Assembly: GCA_031216915.1 (NCBI GenBank) | Contig: CM062289.1 | Location: 18,702,520-18,766,519, forward strand | DNA: 64,000 nt | Direction: 5' to 3' | Origin: Pictodentalium vernedei | Lineage: Eukaryota; Mollusca; Scaphopoda; Dentaliida; Dentaliidae | Shown: in pieces, positions 24,733-36,041 of the stretch | How the letters are laid out: every line of letters begins with the position of its first letter | Position numbering within the stretch: position 1 is the first letter of the stretch | Program-made: the position numbers and the translations under genes | Notes under the pieces: model-generated | Databases searched by the model: none | Told to the model about the DNA's origin: nothing | What the model saw: the letters and a program-made list of their open reading frames with translations, nothing else

Positions 24733-25300
24733 TAGTGCTCAAACGACTAGTGAATTCCAAAGTCGACTAGTCAATACCCAAAAGTCAAGTCGACTTCGAC
24801 TAGTCATTGGTGATAACTTGTCTCCTTATAACAGTGTTGGTGTTCCGGTAGAGTGCTGAAGGTCCAAATTTGGCTTCACTTGGGCATTCATATACAGCAA
24901 CTTACTGGAACATTATTCTGTTAATGTGCTTCTAATTATGCTAAGAGTGAAATTATATAGTCTTATTTAATTTGCCTTGTTGCGATTTATGGGAGAGTGC
25001 CTATAGGCACTCTCCCATAAATTGCAACAAGGCAAATTAATAACATATCCTGATAGCCCAAAATAATTCAGCACTCTACTAGTACCAGTTAAAACAAACT
25101 ACTGTCACTACTATTAGATGGCAATAGATGTATACACTGATTGCCCAATATTGCTGTTCAAACTGTCTGACAGTGGCACAGAAGGGATACTATTTACCTA
25201 AAAGCTTGAACTCCGACGACTAGTCGACTACACAATTGAGAGTCGACTACTGGTTTGCCCAAAGTCGACATCGACTAGTCGACTAATCGTTTGAGTACTA
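24733..25300. mobile_element. hAT-type MITE with 8-bp TSD
   Basis: TAGTGCTCAAACGACTAGT faces its complement at the right end; inner arms are rich in GTCGACTAGTC. A perfect 8-bp duplication AAATAAAC lies at 24725-24732 and 25301-25308. It encloses an older or younger TTAA-type MITE. Confidence 0.92.
24833..25091. mobile_element. TTAA-type MITE nested in hAT MITE
   Basis: Diverged copy of the 17160 element: GTAGAGTGCTGAA near the left and TTCAGCACTCTAC near the right; TTAA is visible only at the right. The central palindrome (GCCTTGTTGCGATTTATGGG ...) at 24976-25034 is still perfect although the termini have decayed. Confidence 0.8.
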
Positions 25301-25544
25301 AAATAAACCTCTATACAGGGCTGGCACAATTAATAAATAATGAAATTTCATGACCGACTTTTGAAGTAGAATTGATTAAAGGTATCACAGAACTAAATAT
25401 TTTCCCATAGGAGACCATTATAATGTTCAGGCAAAAAAATATGATCGCATCACTTGAAATTTGGCATTCAAATATCTTTATCAAGTTTTGCCCTTCAGAC
25501 AACTTTTTCTGACCCCAAAACAGGGGGGTCATGCAACAAATAAG

Positions 25545-26790
25545 AAAGAAAAATAGGCCGATGAAATCGTCAGATGTGTACCCAACTAGTAGAAAGCTGT
25601 ATGACGGAGGGCCACCACGGATGCCGACATTATGTACACCATACAAGGTATACTTACATATAGAAATGAATTGGAGGAGTGTCTAATTTGATGGATAAAG
25701 GGTTAATATCTCAGGAGAAAATTATCAGATTTACATAAAAAAACTATACAGCACAGCACATCAGTAACCTGAATAAATATATAAAGTAACATGACAATCG
25801 GATTGATATTTTTTGAGTTATCTCATGCCAAAGGGATTGGAGGAATTTTCAATTTGAAGGATAAAGGGGGTTAATATCTCCGGATCAAATTATCAGATTT
25901 ATACCAAAAACTATACAGCTCAGCACATCAGTAACCTGAACATAATTATAAAGTAACTTGACAATCCAAGTAATATTTTTCAAGTTATCAAATGCCAAAG
26001 GGATTGGAGGAATTTTCAATTTGAAGGATAAAGGGTTAATATCTCAGGATAAAAAAAAAACAGATTTACACCAAAAACTATACAGCTCGGTACATCAGTA
26101 ACCTGAACACAAATATAAAGTAACTTGACAATCCAAGCAATATTTTTCAAGTTATCGAATTCCAAAGGGATTGGAGGAATTTTCAATTTGAAGGATAAAG
26201 GGTTAATATCTCAGGTTAAAAAAAAAACAGATTTACACCAAAAACTATACAGCTCGGCACATCAGTAACCTGAACACAAATATAAAGTAACTTGACAATC
26301 CAAGCAAATTTTTTCAAGTTATCGAATGCCAAAGGGATTGTAGGAATTTTCAATTTGAAGGATAAAGGGTTAATATCTCGGGATCAAATCATCAGATTTA
26401 CACCAAAAACTATACAGCTCGGCAAATCAGTAACCTGAACACAAATATAAAGTAACCAGACAATCCAAACAAAATTTTTTAAGTTATCGAATGCCAAAGG
26501 GATTGGAGGAATTTTCAATTTGAAGGATAAAGGGTTAATATCTCAGGATCAAATTATCCGATTTACACCAAAAACTATACAGCTCGGCACATCAGTAACC
26601 TGAACACAAATATAAAGTAACTTGAAAATCCAAGCAATATTTTTCAAGTTAGACGAATGCCAGAGAAATGGATACGGACGGCGGACGGACAGATGGATGG
26701 ACGGACAGACAGACGGACGGACAAAGGATGGACGAACGACGAATGGTCAGCCCGGATGCCGGCATTATGTGTACCATACATAGTATGGGT
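25545..26790. mobile_element. Tandem-monomer element, ~165-bp units x6
   Basis: Units carry ACACCAAAAACTATACAGCT, CACATCAGTAACCTGAACAC, ATATAAAGTAACTTGACAAT, GGGATTGGAGGAATTTTCAA and GATAAAGGGTTAATATCTC. The right end has a GGACGGACAGAC tract and a terminal hairpin (TTATGTGTACCATACATAGT ...). A related sequence lies at the left end (25545-25640). Non-coding. Confidence 0.85.
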
Positions 26791-27460
26791 ACACATAAAA
26801 ATTGACAGCAAGGGAAGTACCAGTCATGTGCACATATTTTTCAGGGAATTCCCTACAAAAACACACCAATGTAAATTGTATTTTTTAGGTCCAAAAGTCA
26901 TGAAATCACCCTCTTTTTTATGTGGAATATTCATCAATAATGCAAGATGTCAATAGAATGCTTCAAACGTTTATTGAAACAATTTATTTTCCCAAGGCTG
27001 TTTATTTTTAGAGATTGCATCAACATTTCAAAGCGGGTATTTCTAATTCAAATATTTAGTTCAGTGATACCATATACGCTGTTCCGCTGGACTTGTCATT
27101 GTTCTTTTGGCTGGTCGTAAGAGCTTACGATTGTTAAAGCTTGTGTAAGACTGTTGTACGACGTTCTCGAGACAACCTCAGACCGATTACCTAAAGTCGA
27201 CTTTAATCATAATGTGACCTCTAGAAAAAACTTTATATAGAAAAGAATATTTTTTGGTCATTACTTCCCCAGACTGGAAATTCTTAAGGCATGTATGTAT
27301 GTGCACACCTACTGCTCTCCAAGGGAAATTCAGACTCAGGCCTTTAAATTCATTTATTTGGGGGACAGCTTTTTGCCCGAATATGGGGACATTAAAACCA
27401 GAAATAACAGTTGTAACCTGTTATGTTTTATTGTCATGCCTTTCTTTGTGTTCCTACATG
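26791..27460. other. Unassigned sequence
   Basis: No supported gene or transposon ends. Confidence 0.35.
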
Positions 27461-27462
27461 TA

Positions 27463-27875
27463 CAGTGGAACCCTGTTAATTGAATATCCACTTTGTCAAT
27501 GAGAATTATTCAATTAACAGGAGTATTCAATCAACAGGGATTGTGTCACTTTCCTGTATTCGAGAGATAAACTTAGCATTTATTTTATTATATCTTGTTT
27601 GACAGAGCTCCATGAGCTCTGTCAAACAGGTTATAATAGATTAAATGCCTCTATTGGATGTACTGAGGCGAAATAGGTCTATAAACAAAGGAAAACTGGG
27701 GAGAGTCAAGGTAATTTCTTGACAGGTTACAAGATTTTTTATTCAATTAACAGGAGTGTATTTTTAACAGGTCAAATTTGTACTGGAGGTATGGTATATG
27801 GTTTTGTGTTGGGAAATTATATTCAATTAACAGGGTTATTCAGTTAAGAGATATCCAATTAAGTGGGCTCCACTG
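27463..27875. mobile_element. pogo/Tigger-like MITE, TA-flanked
   Basis: Ends CAGTGGAACCCTGTTAATTG and CAATTAAGTGGGCTCCACTG with TA on each side; sub-terminal CAATTAACAGG motifs recur several times in both orientations. The H2 hairpin (TCTTGTTTGACAGAGCTCC...) lies inside at about 27585-27637. Confidence 0.88.
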
Positions 27876-28252
27876 TATAGTCATATTATGATGGAAGTTA
27901 TTCTTAAATGTAGAAGAGGCAGAGAATTTACATATATTTCTTGATGTCTTCTCATCTTCTCTAATTTGGGCACGCCTGTAAACGGTGTGAAATTGGGGTA
28001 ATCTAAAGGCCTGTTCAGCTTACTGACCACTTCAGACCCAAAAGTGAGCTGTCTGCCTGGAATTATTTAGGTTACATCAATTGTAAAATATGAGAACGAA
28101 TTACAGGTTACGACAAAGTAATACAACATAACGATCAAATTTACTAATTCCGCATGTTTTACTCGAAAGACTTGACAATCGTTTGTAACTGTCTCAAAAG
28201 GTTGAGTATTGTATCCATATATAAACAGATTGGCAAGCTCCTTCCATTTTAT

Positions 28253-28473
28253 TTAACCCTTTACCCAACGTAATGACTAAAAATTAATTTTCATTATATT
28301 TTCATTTTTGTCTCAAAAACATAGGTTATGACCCCTCTTTGGAACGAGCTTGACGAGCTCGTTCCAATGAGGGGTCATAACCTATGCTTTTGAGATAAAC
28401 AATGAAAAAAATTAGTCAATGAAGAATTTTGTTTGAAAGTATAGTCTGCTTTTCATGTTAGGTAAAGGGTTAA
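28253..28473. mobile_element. TTAACCC MITE, copy 1
   Basis: TTAACCCTTTACCCAACGT at the left and GGTAAAGGGTTAA at the right. The centre (about 28310-28397) is a long palindrome around CTTGACGAGCTCG. The TTAA ends suggest a piggyBac-type origin. Confidence 0.88.
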
Positions 28474-28561
28474 ACAAAACACAAGGGTCCGCCAAAATAA
28501 ATAGCAACAATTAACATGCGATCTCACTTTGGTGAGATCACACATTAGCTGACGATACTTA

Positions 28562-28813
28562 TTAACCCATTAGTCAATTTAAAAGCCGAAACTGGCCAGC
28601 GATATTTACAAAAATCGCCAATTAATTTTCATTATATTTTAATTTTTTGTCTCAAAAACATGGGTTATGACCCCTCTTTGGAACGAACTTGTCGAGCTCA
28701 TTTCAAAGAGGGTTCAAAACATGTTTTTTGAGACAAAAAATATGAAAAAAATCAGTTATTAAAGAATTTTGTTTGCCAGTGTCGTCTGCTTTTCATGTTA
28801 GGTAAAGGGTTAA
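28562..28813. mobile_element. TTAACCC MITE, copy 2
   Basis: Same layout as the copy 90 bp upstream, more decayed: the left end reads TTAACCCATTAGTCAATTT and the palindrome arms have several mismatches. Confidence 0.8.
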
Positions 28814-28894
28814 GGCAGAAATCCTGTTTGGACGTAAAACAATTCGACTGGCAGAGTAAAAACGGAGGAGGCAGAGAAGCATGACAACACCCTT

Positions 28895-29585
28895 TTTTCC
28901 TATTTATTTACTTACTTATTTATTATTGTTTAAGGTCACATACTTAAAGTTAAAACTAGAAGTCCTGTCATGAAATACGCACAAATAGCACGTCGATCTG
29001 CACGCTAATCTACACGTTAGGACCATAGTAAGGCTATCAAACTCTGTGCATATGGCCTGTGCACAAGCAATGTTTCAGCATTACCTGGAGGTTCAGGTTA
29101 CCCGGAGGTTCATTGGCAGAAACATTGCCTGTGTTTGCTATGAGTAACCAGGAAAACATGGCGTGCTTTGGATGCCATTTGATATGGCAATTGCGCACAA
29201 TTCCTACCGGCAATTAAGCCTAGATAAGCGAACAGATCATGACAGGACTTCTAGTTTTAACTGTATGCACAATGGGTAATCGTGACCATGACAGTTTTAT
29301 GGGTGGAGGAAGCCGGAGTACCCGGAAAAAACCACCGAGCATCGCCGAGCAACTGTCAGCTCCTCAACATTCTAACTCTGTTCAAGCAGGGTTACAGAGG
29401 TTGAAGACATGTGCACCATCGACGTGCAGTACGCCTTAGTACACAGCGCCATCATGCCCCCATGTAGACAACTGCAAGAATGTGCCTTGCCTGTGGACAC
29501 AATGCGGGTCGTCCCAGACGAGGATCGAACTCGGGACCTCTAGCCCTTTTTCCCATGAGTTACCACCATGCTATATAGCGTAACT
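28895..29585 (-). mobile_element. tRNA-headed SINE split by a MITE
   Basis: The 3' tail (28895-28946) and the body plus tRNA-like head (29266-29585, B-box GAGTTCGATCC on minus strand) are separated by a TA-type MITE. Joining the flanks restores the usual TCACATACTTATGCACAATG stretch. Confidence 0.85.
28947..29263. mobile_element. TA-type MITE (GTTAAAACTAG ends) nested in SINE
   Basis: Ends AGTTAAAACTAGAAGTCCTG / CAGGACTTCTAGTTTTAACT. It contains a decayed version of the H1 palindrome (GAGGTTCAGGTTACCCGGAG) near 29090-29115. Another copy is at 30172. Confidence 0.9.
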
Positions 29586-29699
29586 TCATGACGGGTTATG
29601 ATTTTAGCCCTTAATATCCAGCCCTGTTTCTGTGATTATGATACAAGGTATTCTTATTACTGTGTTTCATGTTTTTACAGGTACAGACACAGAAGCTAA

Positions 29700-29955
29700 T
29701 CAATAAACTTTCAGATTTATTTTATTTATTAGTGTTTAAGGTTGCAGATTTCTACACAATGGCTAATTGTGAATGCAACGTGGATGTAAAGTCCAGACAA
29801 TCTTTTATACCCTTATACCTATGACGGCCATTTCAGAGGACCTCCACCCCAGGGATTGGTTACCAGGTCCTATTTTACCAATAAAACAGAGTTTGTTTAC
29901 AACAGTAAATAAACACTGCTTCACTTACGGGGGTTCCCACGGGGAATCTTTCTTG
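29700..29955 (-). mobile_element. SINE-like copy, TAAACAAG family
   Basis: GTGTTTAAGGTTGCAGATTT ... ACAACAGTAAATAAACACTG ... TTCCCACGGGGAA with TTTATT tail at the left. Confidence 0.65.
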
Positions 29956-30171
29956 ATCAAGTCACGTCCATTTTATAATGCAATTATATACCAGTGGACT
30001 GAGATTTCATAATTAAATAAAATATTGCAAAATCGTGATCGAATCACGAAAAACAACCAAAAATAGCATCTCGCATTCAATGTTCTCGCATTTCTTTTCC
30101 CCATCAGGTGAAATTTTACAGTACTGTGGAAAGAAAAAGGGGAAAGGTTATTTCGACTGGCTCACAACCTA

Positions 30172-30485
30172 CAGTTAAAACTAGAAGTCCTGTCATGAAA
30201 TGTGCAAAAATAGCACGTCGATCTGTGCGTTAATCTGCTTGTTAGGTCCATAGTAAGGCTATCAAATTCTGTACATATGGCCTGTGCACAAGCAATGTTT
30301 CAGTCAATGGACCTCCGGGTAACCCGGAGGTCCATTGGCAGAAACATTGCCTGTGTTTTCTATGAGTAACCAGGAGAATCTGCCATGCTTTGGATGCCAT
30401 TCGATATGACAATTGCACGCAATTCCTATGCGCAATTAAGCCCAGATAAGCTCACAGTTCGTGACAGGACTACTAGTTTTAACTG
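30172..30485. mobile_element. TA-type MITE (GTTAAAACTAG ends), copy 2
   Basis: CAGTTAAAACTAGAAGTCCT and its complement at the ends. The centre holds hairpin H1 in intact form (CAATGGACCTCCGGGTAACC ...). H1 also sits in the CAGTACGTGGAGAG family, whose ends are unrelated. Confidence 0.9.
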
Positions 30486-30956
30486 TCATCACGATCCAAT
30501 CAAAATTCTCTGTTCACCTTTATTTGTATTTCGGCTGATAAAAAAAAAAACAAGTCGCACAACAAAAACACAAATTCCACAGCCAATAGGTATACACGTA
30601 CATTTTGACCAAAAACAAGCCAAGCAATATCCTAAATATATTTTTTAAAGACTTTTCAAGTACCTTTCAAGGACCAGTACATATATGAACCCTGCAACTC
30701 TGAATGACTCTCAATATGACTTGCATTGTCTTAACTGATTCAGTGCTAAAATTAGCAACCGTTTGCTGAATGTGAACTCTACTAAAAGGAGTAGAGACCA
30801 GTCTTTCGATTTTGAAACTGGGAGGCATGCTGTATAACTGCCCGCTAACATCTGAAGTGACCCATGCTACTGCTGAGTACCCGCATAACTCATGGTGTAT
30901 TGTTTACATTTTTGTGTATGCATTGTATTATGTGGCCTATTTCCCATGAATAAATT

Positions 30957-31813
30957 TTAACCCTTTACAGAGCTCACCTGATATCAAAAGTTTTGTTATA
31001 TAAATTTTTTTTCATGCAATTCGTACTTAAACTAGAAGCACTGTCACAGTGCCGAAGCTGCAACAATTCGTGCAACGCAAATGATGTTTTAAAACTCATT
31101 GGTGACAAAAAAACTCGGTGACAAAAAAACTCGTTGGTGACAAGTCCATAAATGTGACAGAAATTATCCGAATGACATGCATTATTTATTATTATTATTT
31201 ATTTATGGGTAAGTAAGGTCACATATTTCTGCACGATGTCTAATCATGACCATGACAGTTTTACGGGTGGAGGAAGCCAGAGTACCTGGAAAGAACCACC
31301 GAGCAATGGCGAGCAACTGTCAGCTCCCCAACAGACTAACTCCACACAAGCAGGGGTAGCATTGGTTGAAGACAGGTGCACCATCGACGTGCAGTTCGCC
31401 TTAGTACACAGCGTCACCGTGCCCCCATGTGGGCAATGGGAGTGAAGTGTCTTGTCCAAGGACACAACGCGGTTATGACATGCACTATCGAGAGGGTGTA
31501 GACATCATGAAGATACACTTGCATACCAAGTATGGTGCCATTCTATCAAGTATTTTAGGAGTTATGGTGTTTTTTAAACTCATTGGTGACAGACCGACAG
31601 ACAGACCGACACTGCCACATATAGAGCTGCTCGTCGCAGCTAAAAACTTTAAATAAAACCCTATCATCTGACCCCTCAATGGAATGAGCTCTATGAGCTT
31701 GTTCCATTGAGAGTCACATGATATGGGTTTGTTGAAATTAAAAAAAAAAAATTTCAACTGAACAATTTGGATATTATGTGGTGGATGAAGCCGATGCGGT
31801 AGGTAAGGGTTAA
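30957..31813. mobile_element. TTAACCC-type MITE interrupted by another repeat
   Basis: TTAACCCTTTACAGAGCTCA at the left, GGTAAGGGTTAA at the right, and the core hairpin (ATGACCCCTCAATGGAATG-type) at 31660-31730. About 620 bp between about 31022 and 31655 are an insertion with repeated AAACTCATTGGTGACA blocks and an ACCGACAGACAGACC tract. Confidence 0.65.
31182..31474 (-). mobile_element. 5'-truncated SINE with 10-bp TSD
   Basis: Tail (ATTT)n at left, shared SINE body, head missing beyond AACGCGGTT. ATGACATGCA is duplicated at 31172-31181 and 31475-31484, so truncation happened at integration. Confidence 0.92.
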
Positions 31814-32069
31814 TCATTTATGGAACTGAGGCACGCTGTTGTCTACTCGCAAAAGTAAAAAAAAATGCGGGTGCAATGGCATGCAAGAGCGATGGTTCTC
31901 CGCAAAATCAATAGACTGAGTGGGGACCATGTGAATTTTCAACTGGAGGTCATTGTCTCAAGGATGAGATTTCTTTAAGGTCTCCGACCCTTTCCAGCAA
32001 TATTAAAGGATGTTTTTAAACTCTTGATGAAACTATTCCTTACAATTTTCATATAAGAATTGAAGTGAA

Positions 32070-32640
32070 TTTATTTATTTATCAGTGTTTAGGCCACACA
32101 AAGTAGATCTTCTGTTTTTCAGGCTATTATTTGTAAAACTGCATGCAGGCGAGCGTTTTTTTATTTTATTTTTTGTTTCTGTAATTATTTCTTTGCCATC
32201 AAATGTGTTCATGTTCTCGGTTAATGTTTTAGGCTTCATAATCTACTGAACAGCATGGGTGGTGGTGTATTTTGTCCCTTGAGAGCAAGAAGGCTTTGCA
32301 ATGCTAAAGCCTTCTTGCACTTAAGGGACAAATTTATCAATTTTATCAACTTGGGTAAAATATCAGACATAAGACATTTAATTTTGAATTTTTTAAAGTT
32401 TACATTGGTTATAAAAAAAGAGCATGTGGCAGCCAAAAGGACCATGCGAGAGGGCCTGAGAAACAGATTTTTAAATTTTTTAGGCCTTAAGGTCACATAT
32501 TTCTGCATAATGGCTAATTGTGACTACAAAAATTGATATAAAGTGAAGTGCAGCCAATCATTTATACCCATTTTAGAGGACTTTCATTCCACCTGGTTGC
32601 CCGGTCCACAGGAAACAAGCACAGCTCACTTCCTGTGATT
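32070..32640 (-). mobile_element. SINE-like copy split by Harbinger-type MITE
   Basis: TTTATTTATTTATCAGTGTT + TAAGGTCACATATTTCTGCA are joined once the inserted MITE is removed; the body continues to about 32640. Confidence 0.75.
32092..32486. mobile_element. PIF/Harbinger-like MITE, TTA TSD, copy 1
   Basis: GGCCACACAAAGTAGATCTT at the left and TTTTTTAGGCC at the right, flanked by TTA (32089-32091, 32487-32489). The central hairpin GTCCCTTGAGAGCAAGAAGG ... is at 32273-32331. A second copy lies in the zinc-finger gene intron at 41983. Confidence 0.88.
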
Positions 32641-32651
32641 CTATTCAAATG

Positions 32652-32796
32652 AATTACCTGTCAATTTATCAGAGTGTGAATGTGGGATGGGTGTGTTAAG
32701 TTGTACATGTATGATGAGCAAAGCACTTCATACAAAACTTAACATGCCCATCCCACATTTATACTATGATAAAACAACTGTCAATTAATTTCAATT
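32652..32796. repeat. Foldback repeat, ~60-bp arms
   Basis: ATGTGGGATGGGTGTGTTAA faces TTAACATGCCCATCCCACAT across a short TGAGCAAAGCAC loop; outer arms (ACCTGTCAATT) pair with several mismatches. Confidence 0.8.
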
Positions 32797-32847
32797 ATTA
32801 TAATTTAATTTAGAGTATCCCCTGAGCTGAATTCTTGTCATTTATAT

Positions 32848-33600
32848 CAGGGTTTCCGCTAGGGGAAAATTTGAGGGTCCGGTAGTTTTGAAGATAGTGA
32901 AACTCAGACGCCGAAGGCGTGTGTCGGACATGCCAAAGGCATGTGCGTATAGGGGGTTGGGGGGGGGGGGGGGGGGTCTGGGGGGTTCTCCCCCCATGAA
33001 AATTTTGATTTTTAGGTGCTCTCTGGTGGCCTCTGGGGGCATTCTGGTCGCTAAAATGCTGAATAATTGAAGTGGAAAATATGTATTTTTTCCTCCTACA
33101 ATTCTCTAAATTCCCACGGGACACACAATACTACATCTGGTCAGAGGTTTCATAAAAATACAAACCCAAAACAACACAAAATCCATGAATCCTGACAGTG
33201 ACTGCGATGCTTGACCTCAATTTTTTTAATACAACCCGATATTCGAAAAGAACCATGATGCGGATGTGTGACGTCATGCACATGCAATTACATCATTTAG
33301 CGCTCGAAATAAAAGCCAGTGATTTCGGACCAAACACGACAATTTGAGTCCGAAATTTTATAGGCGACGTTTAGGATTTGAACTTTGTTTCCCCCTCTCG
33401 TCTGAGGGTTATAAAGTATCAGGTTGTCGCCAGTAATAGTAGGCATAGTATACAACATAATTATGCCTATATTATGTGGAAACAAAGGATCCTGAGTGTC
33501 GTTACAATACAGCATTGTACTCGACATTTTAACCACCAGCTTTTCTGACTGATCATAGTATGATCGGCGGGGGGAATGGGTCCGGTCTAGCGGAAACCCA
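32848..33600. mobile_element. hAT-like element with TTTCCGCTAG ends
   Basis: CAGGGTTTCCGCTAG at the left and CTAGCGGAAACCCA at the right, with ATTTATAT / GTTTATAT flanks (7 of 8 match). A poly-G tract (32949-32967) and two small hairpins (GACGCCGAAGGCGT, CATGCCAAAGGCATG) lie inside. No transposase. Confidence 0.8.
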
Positions 33601-33608
33601 GTTTATAT

Positions 33609-34011
33609 CATTGCAGTCATATCAATTTTTGTGCACACGGTAGTTCTATCATTTTCAACGTTGACAAATAAACATGGTCTTGAATATTCAAAAGAAAAAA
33701 CTAGTGTGAATATTCCATGTGAATACTAACAGCCTCCCTGCAACAATTAATGTTACACACACCCACAAATTTTATTTGACAAATATGTTGGACAAAGTAA
33801 AAACAATCTAAAAGGCAAAGGATAAATTTGCTACAAATCGGATGTTTGTTGAAGTGACACAGCCCCCGAGTTAGAAATTCAAACAAGAAAACATCAAAGG
33901 GGCATAACTCCTGAACAAAATTGGGCAGGACTGGTTTTCAAACCTATCCAAGACATTCCTAAGTAGAGCTCAGCAAACAAATTTGGTAAAAATTTAATAA
34001 CATTTAATAAG
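33609..34011. other. Unassigned sequence
   Basis: No gene recognised; includes a GGGGCATAACTCCTGA block like those in tandem-monomer elements. Confidence 0.35.
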
Positions 34012-34263
34012 TTAACCCTTTACCCAACGTGAAAAGCAGACGACACTTGCAAAAAAAATTCTTGGATAACTAATTTTTTTCATTTTTTGTCTCAAAAACA
34101 TAGGTTATGACCCCTCGTTGGAACGAGCTCGACGAGCTCGTTCCAACGAGGGGTCATAACCTATGTTTTTGAGACAAAAAATGAAAAAAATAGTGAAAAT
34201 TAATTGGCGATTTTTGAGAATAGCGCTGGCCGGTTTTGGCCGTTACGTTGGGTAAAGGGTTAA
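34012..34263. mobile_element. TTAACCC MITE with 119-bp perfect palindrome
   Basis: TTAACCCTTTACCCAACGT and its complement at the ends. The centre 34073-34191 is a perfect palindrome: 58-bp arms around GAC. Sequence between end and core does not pair between halves, so core and termini are separate modules. Confidence 0.95.
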
Positions 34264-34350
34264 CCTGTTGATACTGGCCACAAGTAAGAAATTCAAACAA
34301 GAAGACAAAGAGGCATAACTCCTGAAAAAATTGCGCTGAAACTGCCCATA

Positions 34351-34606
34351 CAGTACGTGGAGAGTGGATTGTAACTAAATCACCCAGGGAGTGGAGTTAT
34401 CACTCAAAGAAACATTTTCAAATTCTGTACATGTGGACAAAAACACAAGTAATGTTTCAGCCAATGGACCTCCGGGTACACCCCGGAGGTCCATTGGCTG
34501 GAACTTTACTTGTGCTCATTATGCTTTTCAACAAATCTGCAATTATTGTTTGAGTGGAATCTCCACTCTGGGAGTGATTTAGTGATAATACATTCTCCAC
34601 GTACTG
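34351..34606. mobile_element. CAGTACGTGGAGAG MITE, copy 1
   Basis: CAGTACGTGGAGAGTGGATT at the left and its near-complement at the right, flanked by TA. Hairpin H1 (CAATGGACCTCCGGGT ...) is in the middle. The ends and TA flanks suggest a Tc1/mariner-type transposase. Confidence 0.92.
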
Positions 34607-34629
34607 TACATCTATGCTGCTCTCCTCAG

Positions 34630-34850
34630 ATGACCTCCAACCCAAGCATAAGTTAATTACTTGGCCCTATTTACCGGTGAAGCATAATTTGTTTACCACA
34701 ATAGACAAGCACTGTTCCACTTTCTGGGGGAGGGCGCAAAATTTTATGCTGCAAATGCTTCCTATACGGCAACTACAGCTTTACTCAATTCAATCTTGTT
34801 TGACAGAGTTCACTGAGCTCTCTCAAACAAAACTGAATTTAAATTTCACG
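34630..34850. repeat. SINE-like relic and decayed H2 hairpin
   Basis: A TAAACAAG-family remnant (ACCGGTGAAGCATAATTTGT ...) is followed at 34795-34842 by TCTTGTTTGACAGAGTTCAC facing GAGCTCTCTCAAACAAAACT, a third context for hairpin H2. Confidence 0.6.
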
Positions 34851-35160
34851 TGTAGCCCCAACCACCATGTGCAGGGGGGTTAAAACAATGTTTCAATAAG
34901 AATGAAATCCTCATTCTCTGATTGGATGAGAGCTCATGTAGTCTTTTCTATGTTTATGTCTCCAGTAGTAAATGTTACCTTTGACATCACAACCCAAAAT
35001 ATTTCAAATGACGTTGCCTGTTTCGCAATATTTCATGAAAGGAGTGACTTGCAAAACGCTTCATTTTTCTTGATTTTTCACACGTGCAGCAAACAATATT
35101 TCCAATGAAGTATTGTTTAAATTATTACAAATCAGTTTACAACTGGAACTAAAATGGAGT

Positions 35161-35858
35161 CAAGCCTAAAAAAAGCAATCTGTCATTTGCAGAATGAGGT
35201 TCCCAGAGGGTGAATTTGCTGATGCTAACCCATACAGTGGGCCAGAGTCCACAAATTTATCCTCTGGGTACCTCTTTCTGTTTAGGCCCAAGTCGTTGAT
35301 TCCGACTGGTGTTCACAGTGGGTAAATTTGGTAATGCTGTGCAGGGTAGCAGGCCTGTCCCTCTTAAAAATGCAGGAGGGCTAAAAATCGCTCCCCTTGC
35401 ATGTCCTAGGGAGGGGAGCAATTAGCTCTCCTTAAGCTTGCAAAAGCTAAAAGTGGTAAAATGAAGTTTTACTATTAATGAATTCTGCCTTGTGGACTTT
35501 GTACATTTTATTTAGTGTTGCTGACAAGGTAGTCTCTGTGAGACGGCTGCATTGCCCCTCCACCCCTCTGGGCCTGGATAAGGCCCTTAGGTGTGGGAGG
35601 GGCAGTGTGGCCATCTTACAGAGACCATTAACAAAGCAGTGATCTGAAAAGGTGTGGGCTTCAGGAATAGGCTGTTATGGTAATCATCAATTTCTAAGTC
35701 CCGGGGGGCTAGTTTTTGCCCTCCTTAATTTTTTAAGGCGAGCAGCAGGCGAGCGAATAAATCGCTCTGCTGAAAATGCCAGGCCTGGGGTAGCACCACC
35801 AAATTCACCCTCTGGGAACCTCATTTTGAAGAAAACAGTCTGCTAATTTTCAGGCTTG
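35161..35858. mobile_element. CAAGCCTGAAAAT MITE split by CAGGCCTG MITE
   Basis: CAAGCCTAAAAAAAGCAATC at the left, TTTTCAGGCTTG at the right, flanked by AATGGAGT / GATGGAGT (7 of 8). Its centre is interrupted at CAGGGTAG by the next feature. A related uninterrupted copy at 63724 shows the empty site. Confidence 0.88.
35350..35787 (+). mobile_element. CAGGCCTG MITE, copy 4 (nested)
   Basis: CAGGCCTG at both ends, GGGTAG at 35344-35349 and again at 35788-35793. This gives a 5-6 bp TSD supported by the empty site at 63810 (CAGGGTAGCATCACC). Confidence 0.93.
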
Positions 35859-36041
35859 GATGGAGTGACCTCACCCATTATCTGATTTGTTGATTATTTG
35901 TCCAATGTTGTCGTACAGAAGAGTTTTATTTACTAAACTTGTTATAGCTAAAAGTTGTCTTGTTCATTTCACAGTGTGGGTTTTGGAATATGGGTAGGGC
36001 CTTACTGGAACAAAAACATTACAGTGATGAATTGATGGTAC

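Noticed and set aside
26657-26956. 99-residue ORF with Asp/Gly/Arg repeats
   Set aside because: It translates a (GGAC)n tract at the end of a tandem-monomer element.
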